A stretch of DNA of 5,690 bases from an uncultured Clostridium sp. Lineage in GTDB: Bacteria > Bacillota_A > Clostridia > TANB77 > CAG-508. The translations under genes were made by a program, and so were the position numbers. The notes beneath the pieces were generated by a model. The model was not told where the DNA came from and ran no database searches. It saw only the letters and a list, made by a program, of their open reading frames with translations. Positions 1-5,690 of this stretch are shown one piece after another. Location: positions 1 to 5,690 of the forward strand of contig CANCZH010000095.1 of NCBI GenBank assembly GCA_947382445.1, given 5' to 3'. Position 1 is the stretch's first letter; each line of letters starts with the position of its first letter.

Positions 1-59
1 TATGTTTTATTTAAACTTTATTTCTATTTTTTCCCCAGATTATTTAACTCATATTGGCA

Positions 60-89
60 AAAGCCAGTGCAACAAAATGCACTAGCTTT
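60..89 (-). terminator. Rho-independent terminator of the small gene
   Basis: On the minus strand AAAGCTAGTGCA (89-78) pairs with TGCACTGGCTTT (71-60) in a 12-pair stem containing one G-U pair, with a 6-nt loop (TTTTGT). The last stem bases and the next one give a short run of four T, then GCC. It starts 11 bp after the stop codon at 101-103. The U-run is short, but the stem is strong for this AT-rich sequence. Confidence 0.8.
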
Positions 90-100
90 AAACCATTCTT

Positions 101-448
101 TTACTTTTTTAATTTTTTTCTAAGCCACTCTCTAAAGCTAAGTTTCTCATACCCTACCACATAGTAGTGATTTCTTCCCTTGATGAAATATATACCAGGC
201 AAGTTACTACGGTTTATACCTTTGCTCATGTGCATTTCATCACCTCTAAATGTAATGGAATATACATCGAACTCCTCATACTCTGATGACTGAGTTAATT
301 CGTTGAAGCTAGAAAATCCTGCTCCGTTCTCTTCTGTTATTGCTTCAAGCTCTAAATCGGCTGCCACCATATTCACGCTGCTCAAAATCCGCCTGATTAC
401 CTTTTGTGTTGGCTTTTCTTCATAATAAATTTGTACATCTGCAAACAT
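101..448 (-). CDS. Hypothetical 115-aa protein of foreign-looking composition
   Basis: I do not recognise the family. The protein starts MFADVQIYYEEKP and is 115 residues long, soluble, with no signal peptide, membrane segment or cysteine motif. The N-terminal half is acidic, with a likely helix (IRRILSSVNMVAADLEL), and a middle part, EEFDVYSITFRGDEMHM, looks like strand. The end is strongly basic (FREWLRKKLKK). Start choice rests on the GGAGGTG site 6 nt upstream. Its codons (AGC, GTG, GCC, TTC, CAC, AAC, GGG, TGG context) are clearly richer in G and C than those of the three neighbours, suggesting recent transfer. It has its own promoter and terminator, so it is a self-contained unit. Codon 20 is an in-frame CGG followed by A (391-388). 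A +1 shift there would give GGA TTT TGA, a stop, so the full protein needs CGG to be read as ordinary arginine. Confidence 0.7.
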   Translation of the reverse strand: MFADVQIYYEEKPTQKVIRRILSSVNMVAADLELEAITEENGAGFSSFNELTQSSEYEEFDVYSITFRGDEMHMSKGINRSNLPGIYFIKGRNHYYVVGYEKLSFREWLRKKLKK

Positions 449-454
449 AATCTG

Positions 455-461
455 CACCTCC
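455..461 (-). promoter_or_regulatory. Strong ribosome binding site deciding the start at 448
   Basis: GGAGGTG (461-455) lies 6 nt upstream of ATG 448-446. This is a near-ideal Shine-Dalgarno and fixes the start there, not at the upstream in-frame ATG at 508, which lies just past the predicted transcription start and has no such site. Confidence 0.88.
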
Positions 462-519
462 ATAAAATTATTTTTTGAAAGTATCTCTGGATATAGCAAC
501 ATAGGCAATATCTTTTTCT

Positions 520-548
520 ATTATAGCACGATGTTTACATAAAGTAAA
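520..548 (-). promoter_or_regulatory. Extended -10 promoter of the small downstream gene
   Basis: On the minus strand there is a perfect -10 box TATAAT (525-520) preceded by TGC, making an extended -10, with a weaker -35 TTTACT (548-543) at 17-nt spacing. The expected start is near 513, leaving a leader of about 65 nt before the ATG at 448. The small gene therefore has its own promoter. Confidence 0.75.
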
Positions 549-551
549 TAT
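531..551. promoter_or_regulatory. Inverted repeat overlapping the -35 box, possible operator
   Basis: TTTAC-ATAAA-GTAAA (534-548) is a perfect 5-bp inverted repeat with a 5-bp spacer. It extends to seven matches of eight per arm when flanking AT bases are counted (531-551). It covers the -35 box of the small gene's promoter, a typical place for a repressor site. No regulator gene is visible in the window. Confidence 0.35.
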
Positions 552-610
552 TGCACTTCTTTCTTTATTTCACAAGTTAATTTTATTTTAAATATAATTT
601 AATCTCATCT

Positions 611-629
611 TTTATAGTTTTTAAACTAT
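611..629. other. Weak A/T hairpin after comEC
   Basis: ATAGTTTTTAAACTAT (in this order on the plus strand) can form a stem of 6-7 A/T-rich pairs with a very short loop, about 20 bp downstream of the comEC stop. No U-tract follows on the minus strand, so it is at best a weak terminator. I see no better terminator for comEC, so some read-through into the small downstream gene is possible. Confidence 0.2.
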
Positions 630-645
630 TTACAGTAATATTTTA

Positions 646-2959
646 TTATTTTGTAAATTTATTAATTTTAATTTTTTGATTGTTATATATGATAATATTT
701 ATTTCACCATCTTTATCTGTTCTATAAATTTCTGCTCCGCAATTTTTTTATTCTTGAAATAACATTATCATTTGGATGTCCATATTTGTTGTTTTCTCCT
801 ACTCCTATTAATGCAATTTTAGGTTTTACTAAATTTAAAAATTGTTCTATTGATGATGAACTTGATCCATGATGTGCAACTTTTAATATTGTGCATTTTA
901 GGTTGTTTTTGTATTTTGTTATTAATTCTTTTTCTGATTTTTCTTCTATATCTCCAGTAAATAGAATGCTAATGTCTTTGTATATAAACTTAAATACCAA
1001 TGAATTATTATTTATTGAATTTTCTTTTATAATATTAGCTGTATCTGGCCATAAACATTCAATATGCACATCTTTTTCTATATTAATTTTTGTACCTGCT
1101 TGTGCTATAATTATTTTTATATTTTTTTCTTTTGCTATTTCGTAAAATTTTTGTAGGTTATTGCAATTTTCAAATTGTTTTCCAATTATTATATTTTTCA
1201 CTTTTAATTCTTGCATTACACTTAAGAGTCCGTCCGAACATGGTCTGTATCAAAATGTGATATTATTAAATAATCTATTTCATTTATTTTTCTTGATAAT
1301 AAATATGGTATTACTACATTTTTTCCAATATCATATTCTTCACTTCCGCCTCCATCTATTAATATATTTTGTTTTTTCGGTGTTTGAATTAGTGTGCTAT
1401 CTCCTTGTCCTACATCTATAAGATTTAATTTTAGATGTCTTGTGCTATTTTGGATTATATTTGTTAGAATTAATATGACTATTAGTATTGTTATTATTTT
1501 CTTTAATGTTTTTTTGAATTTTTTTCTTATATATTTTTTGAATATATAGATTAAAATTATGTAATATATGATTATTTCTAAGATATTTGGAACTTTAATA
1601 TAGAAATTTCCTAAGTTGATTTCTGGTATTTTTATAAAAAGCGTAATTATTATTTCTATTATTGGTGTAATTATTGATAATAGCCTGATTGGAATAAATA
1701 TTGAAACTACTCCTAGTACCTCTATTAAGAAAACTAGAGGTGTCATTATTAAACCTGTTATAAAAAATGTTATTGATACTTTTTTGAAAAAATAAATTAT
1801 TATTGGAAGTATTGAAATATTTACAGCTATGTTTACTACAAATATTTCAAAAAAATATTTTATGAATTTGTTTTTTATTTCAATTTTATTTATTTTTAGA
1901 AATATATATATTATTCCTATTGTTGCTCCAAACGAAAGTAAAAATCCTGAATCTATTATATAGTATGGGTTATATATAATAATTATTAAGCATGCTATAC
2001 ATATATCTATAAATTTATTGTTTTTTCTGTATATCAATTTTGCAATTAATATTAAATTTGCCATTATAATTGCTCTTATAGCAGATGCAATAAATCCAAT
2101 TATTAAGCCATATATTGTTAATAGTATTACTAAAATTATTTTCTTTTTATTATTGCTTTTAGATATTTTATCTAATATTTTTTGTGATATTAGTATTATA
2201 CAGCTCACATGCATTCCTGATATTGCTAGTATGTGTGATAATCCGTTGTTTTGAAAGTTTTCTTTTATGTTACTATCTATTTGAGTTTTATCGCCTAATA
2301 TTAGTGCTTTTAAAATATTGCTACTTTGTTCATTATAGTTTTCTTGTAACTTATTTTTTATTATTTGATTTATCTTTACAAATGGTTCATAAAAGCTTTT
2401 CTCATGTCCTATTTTTTCAATATTCTCAGCTTTTAGTTTACCATATATATTTTCTTTTCTTAAGTTTCTTTCATTATTGAAAACTCCGTTTATTTTTGTA
2501 ACTTGTATTTTTTTGATATTCACCCGTTATCTTTATAATGTCTCCATATTCAAGTTCATATCTTTGTTTGTCTGTTGCAATTAATCTTGTTTTTTCAATT
2601 TTTGAATTTGTATTACTTTGAATAATTTCTATTTTGAATTGTGTTCCATACTCTTTTTCTTTTAGATTACTTTTAACAATTGCTATAACTGTTATTTTAT
2701 TGATGTTTTCATATGTTTTCTTAAACTTATTTTCTTTATTTGTTATTATTATATTTGATAAAATAATTGAAATTATGAATATTATAAAACTTGAATATGT
2801 TATTAAAATTTTTATGTATTTATTGTTTTTTCTTAAAATTAGATATGCTATTGTTATTAAAAATAAAAATAGAGCTATACTTTTTTCATTGTATAGCCCT
2901 ATTAATATTCCAATAATATATCCTAATGTTATTATTGGTATTTTATTTATTTCTTTCAC
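646..2959 (-). CDS. comEC: ComEC/Rec2 DNA-uptake channel, frame restored by four +1 shifts at CGGA
   Basis: Polytopic inner-membrane protein that carries single-stranded DNA into the cell during transformation. A plain translation gives three pieces: 2959-2474, the open frame through 2523-1222, and 1216-722 followed by a further frame to 646. Skipping one C at each of four CGGA sites (2488, 1236, 1232, 739) joins them into 769 aa, a normal ComEC length. Residues about 1-160 are the N-terminal domain with membrane helices and a soluble part (YGDIIKITG). The competence domain follows, with the hallmark SHILAISGMHV at 241-251 and many helices. The metallo-beta-lactamase-like domain runs from about 509: IDVGQGDS, ILIDGGG, HFDTDH (H568, D570, D572, H573), then FTGDIE, VAHHGS and NNKYGHP. 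The end reads YRTDKDGEI up to TAA at 646-648. The start is GTG at 2959, the only plausible start in frame, 8 nt after the hydrolase stop. Neither later piece has a good Shine-Dalgarno. Alternatives are a recent pseudogene or sequence errors; see the findings for why recoding is preferred. Confidence 0.88.
736..739 (-). other. Recoding site 3 in comEC: CGGA, +1 shift
   Basis: The incoming frame reads AAA TTG CGG AGC AGA AAT TTA TAG. Skipping the C at 739 gives TTG GGA GCA GAA ATT TAT AGA ACA GAT, that is L-G-A-E-I-Y-R-T-D, the usual C-terminal ComEC motif. The frame then runs to TAA at 646. The restored glycine is residue 740. Without the shift the protein would lose its last 30 or so residues. 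Confidence 0.85.
1229..1236 (-). other. Recoding site 2 in comEC: double CGGACGGA, two +1 shifts
   Basis: The incoming frame reads GAC CAT GTT CGG ACG GAC TCT TAA. Skipping the C at 1236 gives GGA, but the next codon is again CGG (1232-1230). Skipping that C gives a second GGA and then CTC TTA AGT GTA ATG. The product is D-H-V-G-G-L-L-S-V-M, the metallo-beta-lactamase DHxGG motif found in ComEC. One shift alone is not enough: the frame after it does not join the downstream coding frame. Glycines 575 and 576 are made here. Confidence 0.85.
2485..2488 (-). other. Recoding site 1 in comEC: CGGA, +1 shift
   Basis: The incoming frame reads AAA AAT AAA CGG AGT TTT CAA TAA, a stop four codons after CGG. 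Skipping the C at 2488 gives AAA GGA GTT TTC AAT AAT (KGVFNN) and continues into the long competence-domain frame. The restored glycine is residue 158, at the place where ComEC proteins have a GGF(D/N) motif before IYG. Removing one A from the AAA just upstream would also restore the frame (N-G-V-F), so this site alone is ambiguous. Confidence 0.75.
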
Positions 2960-2967
2960 CTCTTGTT

Positions 2968-4392
2968 TTAAAATCTTCTTGCTCCTGCATAATTGTCTGC
3001 ATAATATCCAGATTCTATTGTATCATATACAACTCCTCTGTTTGCATTTGCTGCATGTATAAATTGTCCATTTCCTGTATATATTCCAACATGACCTATT
3101 GAACTGCTTCCATAATAATGGAATAATAATAAATCTCCTGGTTGTAGCTCTGATTTTTCTATGGCTGTTCCATTGCTTGCTTGTGAACTTGATGATCTTG
3201 AAAGTGTTATTCCACATTGTTTATATATGTATTGTGTAAATCCTGAACAATCAAAACCTGTTTCAGGTGATGAACCACCACTTACGTAATTTTTTCCTAA
3301 ATAATTCTGTGCTACTGAAACTACGTCTCCATTACTTTTAGTATTTGTTTGTACTTGTGTTTTCTCTTCACTTGTAGTTATTTCATTTTTTCTTGCAGAC
3401 TCTCCATTTCTTGAAGATGGTTCTTTTGGAGCTTCTCCTATTTCTACTAATGATTTTGATATATATCCTTCTTTTTCATCATATTTTACTTTATACCAAT
3501 CATTTTCTTCTAACACTACTTTTATAACTGTATATCGTGGCAATTTTTCTATTGATTTACTACTTGTACGTGGTTCTAAACGTAAGTTAGCAGAAGTATT
3601 TGATGAAATATAACCATTTTGATTTATTTGTGTTGCTGTTATTTGATTTGTTGTAGTACTAGTTGTTTGTGTATCTTCTTGAGTATTATTGGTATTTTCT
3701 TCTAAATTTTGATTTGAAGTTTCTTGTATAATTTCTTCCATTAAAACTTCATTTGGAATCCAGCCTGTTTCATTTTTTAATTCTACTTTTGACCAATTTC
3801 CTATTGTATTTATTATTTTTACTGTTATTCCTGTTTCTATTTTAGAAATTTTTATTGAAGTAAAATTAGGTGTTAAATATGTATCTGTTTGTTTATTTGT
3901 TTTATTTCCTAGTTTTCTTTCAATATTTGGCTCAGGAGTTTGTTCACTAACAGGTTCTGGTTCAGTAGTAGGTAATTCAGCTTCATTGCTATTTGGTTCT
4001 GTACTTGGTGTCACACTTGGTTCTATACTTGGTGATACACTTGGCTCTATACTTGGTGATACACTTGGCTCTGTACTAGGCTCTACATATGGTTCTTTAC
4101 TTGGCGTTGGTTCTTTTGGCTTTGTATCTTCGTTTATTTTTAAGTAGTCTTTATAAATATAACCTTTAATTCCTTTATAATCTACTCTATACCAATCATC
4201 TTCTTCTCCAAGTATTTCTACTTTTTCATTTAAACTTCCCATATCAAGAATCTTTGATTCTGTTGATGCTTTTTCTCTAATTCTAATTGTTTCTGTTGTT
4301 ATTGTTCCTGTTTGTGCAAAAGCTGTATTAATATTTATTGCTCCAAATATTAATGCTCCAAATATTATTGATATTTTTTTTCTATTTTTCAT
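2968..4392 (-). CDS. Secreted SH3-domain NlpC/P60 peptidoglycan endopeptidase
   Basis: A 474-residue exported cell-wall hydrolase. NlpC/P60 enzymes cut peptide stems of peptidoglycan, typically the D-gamma-Glu to diamino-acid bond. Residues 1-26 form a signal peptide: a KNRKK charged start, a hydrophobic core, and likely cleavage after AFA (A26). An SH3-like module follows at about 30-86 (IRIREKAS...[13 protein letters not shown]). A Pro/Ser/Glu/Thr-rich linker spans about 92-156. A divergent SH3-like module lies at about 168-218 ([14 protein letters not shown]) and a third at about 258-316 (LRLEPRTSS...[13 protein letters not shown]). The catalytic domain is 355-474, with Cys382 in FDCSGF, His434 in GHVGIY and His446 in FIHAAN as the expected triad; all are present. 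The enzyme looks intact. It has no LPXTG anchor, so it is probably held by the SH3 modules. It ends in TAA 8 nt before the comEC start codon, suggesting translational coupling. No CGG codon is present. Confidence 0.95.
   Translation of the reverse strand: MKNRKKISIIFGALIFGAININTAFAQTGTITTETIRIREKASTESKILDMGSLNEKVEILGEEDDWYRVDYKGIKGYIYKDYLKINEDTKPKEPTPSKEPYVEPSTEPSVSPSIEPSVSPSIEPSVTPSTEPNSNEAELPTTEPEPVSEQTPEPNIERKLGNKTNKQTDTYLTPNFTSIKISKIETGITVKIINTIGNWSKVELKNETGWIPNEVLMEEIIQETSNQNLEENTNNTQEDTQTTSTTTNQITATQINQNGYISSNTSANLRLEPRTSSKSIEKLPRYTVIKVVLEENDWYKVKYDEKEGYISKSLVEIGEAPKEPSSRNGESARKNEITTSEEKTQVQTNTKSNGDVVSVAQNYLGKNYVSGGSSPETGFDCSGFTQYIYKQCGITLSRSSSSQASNGTAIEKSELQPGDLLLFHYYGSSSIGHVGIYTGNGQFIHAANANRGVVYDTIESGYYADNYAGARRF
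3997..4092 (-). repeat. 24-bp tandem repeat coding [12 protein letters not shown] linker
   Basis: Four adjacent 24-bp units begin at 3997, 4021, 4045 and 4069. The units at 4021 and 4045 are nearly identical, differing at the first base; the one at 3997 differs at a few positions and the one at 4069 is degenerate. They encode eight-residue units of the form [16 protein letters not shown] and similar. The array makes the flexible, probably wall-spanning linker between the first and second SH3 modules. Its length in multiples of 24 bp allows expansion or contraction without breaking the frame. Confidence 0.9.
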
Positions 4393-4403
4393 TAAAAAGA
4401 TTT

Positions 4404-4408
4404 CCTCT
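4404..4408 (-). promoter_or_regulatory. Ribosome binding site of the hydrolase gene
   Basis: AGAGG within AAAGAGGAAA (4410-4401) lies 11 nt upstream of the ATG at 4392. It supports this start, which also gives a complete signal peptide. Confidence 0.75.
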
Positions 4409-4430
4409 TTCTTATCAAAATTTCGTTTAT

Positions 4431-4459
4431 AGTATATATTTTTTGCTGTTTGTTGTCAA
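4431..4459 (-). promoter_or_regulatory. Sigma-A type promoter for the hydrolase-comEC unit
   Basis: On the minus strand a perfect -35 box TTGACA (4459-4454) is followed after exactly 17 nt by a -10 box TATACT (4436-4431, one mismatch from TATAAT). The expected transcription start is near 4424, giving a leader of about 32 nt before the ATG at 4392. It lies in the only gap between aspS and the hydrolase gene. No second promoter is visible ahead of comEC, so this one probably serves both genes. Confidence 0.85.
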
Positions 4460-4474
4460 TAAATCGTATTTATT

Positions 4475-4486
4475 TGTAATATTACA
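4475..4486. promoter_or_regulatory. Perfect 12-bp palindrome, possible operator
   Basis: TGTAATATTACA is a perfect inverted repeat lying 3 bp past the aspS stop and about 15 bp upstream of the -35 box of the hydrolase promoter. The position would suit a regulator of the hydrolase-comEC unit. It could also be chance, since an A/T-rich 12-mer palindrome is not rare in this base composition. It has no U-tract and is too short to be a convincing aspS terminator. Confidence 0.25.
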
Positions 4487-4488
4487 TT

Positions 4489-5690
4489 TTAGTCTTCTAA
4501 ATCTAGTTTTATATGTACATCTTTTAGTTGCTGACTTGATACTTTTGATGGTGCACCCATTAATACATCTCTTGCTTTTTTGTTCTTTGGAAATGCTATT
4601 ACTTCTCTTATGCTTTCTTCTTTAGCTAGTAGCATTACTATTCTATCTACTCCTGGAGCAGCCCCTGCATGTGGTGGTGTTCCATAACTAAATGCATTGT
4701 ATAAAGCTCCAAATCTTTCTTTTACGTCTTGCTCTGTATATCCTGCTATTTCAAATGCTTTTATCATGATTTCTTGGTCATGATTTCTAACAGCTCCTGA
4801 ACAAATTTCGTATCCATTACATACTAAATCATATTGGTATGCATATATATCTAGTGGATTTTTTGTTTCTAAACTTTCTAATCCACCTTGTGGCATAGAA
4901 AATGGATTATGGTTAAAATCAATAGTTCCTTCATCTGATAATTCATACATTGTAAAGTCTACTATCCAACAGAATTTATATATATTTTGCTCAATTAGTT
5001 CTAATCTCTTTCCTAATTCAATTCTAACTCCACCAGCAATTTTTTGTGCTTTCTCAAATTCATCTGCTATAAAGAAGATTGCATCATTATTTGAAAGTTT
5101 TAGTTTTTCAAATAATTTTTCTTTATTTTCAGGTGTTATAAATTTTGAAATTCCACCTGTTAATTCACGATTTTCATCTACTTTTACCCATGCTAATCCT
5201 TTTGCTTCTAATTCATTTACTGCATATTCTGACATTTGGTCAAAGAATTTTCTTGGTTTTTCTTGCATATTATTAGTTTTTATTGCTTTTATTGTTTTTC
5301 CTTTAAATGCATTGAATTCAGTATTTTCAAATACGCTTGTAACATCTTCTATTATTAAAGGATTTCTTAAATCTGGTTTATCTATTCCATATTTCTCCAT
5401 TGCTTCTTTGTATGGAATTCTTAAAAATGGTGCTTCTGTTATTTTGTATTCGCTATTTTTCTTGAATACATTTGGTATTACTTCTTCTAATACTGCAAAT
5501 ACGTCTTCTTGTGTTGCAAAGCTCATTTCTAAGTCTAATTGATAGAATTCTCCTGGTGACCTATCTGCTCTTGGGTCTTCATCTCTGAAACATGGTGCTA
5601 TTTGATAGTATTTATTAAATCCAGATACCATTAATAATTGTTTGAATTGTTGTGGTGCTTGTGGAAGTGCATAGAATTCTCCTGGATGTA
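4489..5690 (-). CDS. aspS: Aspartyl-tRNA synthetase, C-terminal part (5' end outside window)
   Basis: Class II aminoacyl-tRNA synthetase that charges tRNA with aspartate in the cytoplasm. About 399 codons are visible and the frame is open to the right edge, so the N-terminal anticodon-binding domain and motif 1 lie outside. The first visible residues ([19 protein letters not shown]) are a typical AspRS catalytic stretch, so the first ATG at 5631 is internal and not the start. Motif 2 is seen as [11 protein letters not shown], followed by the bacterial GAD insertion domain, then NPFSMPQGG and motif 3 ([11 protein letters not shown]), ending with AFPKN and MGAPS. The [13 protein letters not shown] and APGVDR wording resembles, from memory, the AspRS type of alphaproteobacteria and some Clostridia rather than the E. 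coli form. Such enzymes are often non-discriminating (also charging tRNA-Asn), but that cannot be decided here. It ends in TAA at 4489-4491. No CGG codon occurs in the visible part. Confidence 0.97.
   Translation of the reverse strand, partial: HPGEFYALPQAPQQFKQLLMVSGFNKYYQIAPCFRDEDPRADRSPGEFYQLDLEMSFATQEDVFAVLEEVIPNVFKKNSEYKITEAPFLRIPYKEAMEKYGIDKPDLRNPLIIEDVTSVFENTEFNAFKGKTIKAIKTNNMQEKPRKFFDQMSEYAVNELEAKGLAWVKVDENRELTGGISKFITPENKEKLFEKLKLSNNDAIFFIADEFEKAQKIAGGVRIELGKRLELIEQNIYKFCWIVDFTMYELSDEGTIDFNHNPFSMPQGGLESLETKNPLDIYAYQYDLVCNGYEICSGAVRNHDQEIMIKAFEIAGYTEQDVKERFGALYNAFSYGTPPHAGAAPGVDRIVMLLAKEESIREVIAFPKNKKARDVLMGAPSKVSSQQLKDVHIKLDLED

Noticed and set aside
1..59. Possible gene end or element at the left edge
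   Set aside because: The stretch is AT-rich with no readable coding signal, repeat or att-like site in the bases available.
449..508. Upstream in-frame ATG at 508 as start of the small gene
   Set aside because: It has no Shine-Dalgarno and lies within a few bases of the predicted transcription start, while ATG 448 has GGAGGTG at 6-nt spacing.
2508..2514. A7 run as a slippage site causing the first comEC break
   Set aside because: Losing one A here restores the frame but gives Q-V-T-K-I-N-G in place of T-S-Y-K-N-K-G, a poorer match to ComEC, and it would not explain the other three sites, which have no long homopolymer.
722..2523. Treating the three comEC pieces as separate genes
   Set aside because: The pieces hold consecutive parts of one protein, the breaks cut conserved motifs, and neither the GTG at 2523 nor the ATG at 1216 has a convincing ribosome binding site.
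646..2959. Simple pseudogene decay of comEC
   Set aside because: No in-frame stop, deletion or lost motif occurs apart from the four CGGA sites; all domain motifs and the operon start are intact. It remains the main alternative if the Cs turn out to be unique to this strain.
3023..3217. Minus-strand frame overlapping the NlpC/P60 catalytic domain
   Set aside because: It lies in another frame of a well-supported conserved domain and resembles no family.
4393..4488. Riboswitch, T-box or aspS terminator in the gap before the hydrolase
   Set aside because: The gap is short and holds the promoter and a 12-bp palindrome; I see no T-box core or strong stem with a U-tract. The region upstream of aspS is outside the window.
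891..5542. Plus-strand open frames inside comEC, the hydrolase and aspS
   Set aside because: They are antisense shadows of recognised genes, with low-complexity Phe/Ile/Leu-rich products and no ribosome sites.

Overview
The window looks like a piece of chromosome from a very AT-rich Clostridia-like Firmicute, probably an uncultured anaerobe. This is inferred from strongly A/T-biased codons, Gram-positive style Shine-Dalgarno and sigma-A signals, and the gene families present. All four genes lie on the minus strand, so the window reads from right to left.

Layout in transcription order: (1) the C-terminal two thirds of aspS (aspartyl-tRNA synthetase), cut by the right edge and ending at 4489; (2) a 96-bp gap with a near-consensus sigma-A promoter (TTGACA-N17-TATACT); (3) a secreted peptidoglycan hydrolase with a signal peptide, three SH3-like modules and an NlpC/P60 domain (2968-4392); (4) comEC, the DNA-uptake channel gene, starting 8 nt after the hydrolase stop and apparently co-transcribed (646-2959); (5) a 197-bp gap with a second promoter; (6) a small unrecognised gene (101-448) of visibly different base composition, closed by a rho-independent terminator (60-89).

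The main finding is in comEC. In a plain translation it is broken into three open frames. The three breaks need four +1 shifts, and every shift falls on an in-frame CGG codon followed by A. Skipping the C, or reading CGGA as one four-base glycine codon, restores the frame each time and puts a glycine where ComEC proteins have one: the GGFN-like motif, both glycines of the DHxGG metallo-beta-lactamase motif, and the LGAxxYRTD motif near the C-terminus. At the middle break two CGGA units sit back to back and two consecutive +1 shifts are needed. With four bases skipped the gene is exactly 770 codons (769 aa), a normal ComEC length. I find no other in-frame CGG codon in the AT-rich aspS, hydrolase or comEC sequences. 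This fits systematic +1 recoding at CGGA in an organism where CGG has no ordinary arginine decoding; scattered sequencing errors or random decay fit poorly. Some Cs could still be placed differently, and the small foreign-looking gene has one in-frame CGGA that must be read as normal arginine for its ORF to stay open.

Functionally, the hydrolase and ComEC both act at the cell envelope (wall remodelling and DNA import). aspS is an unrelated housekeeping neighbour.
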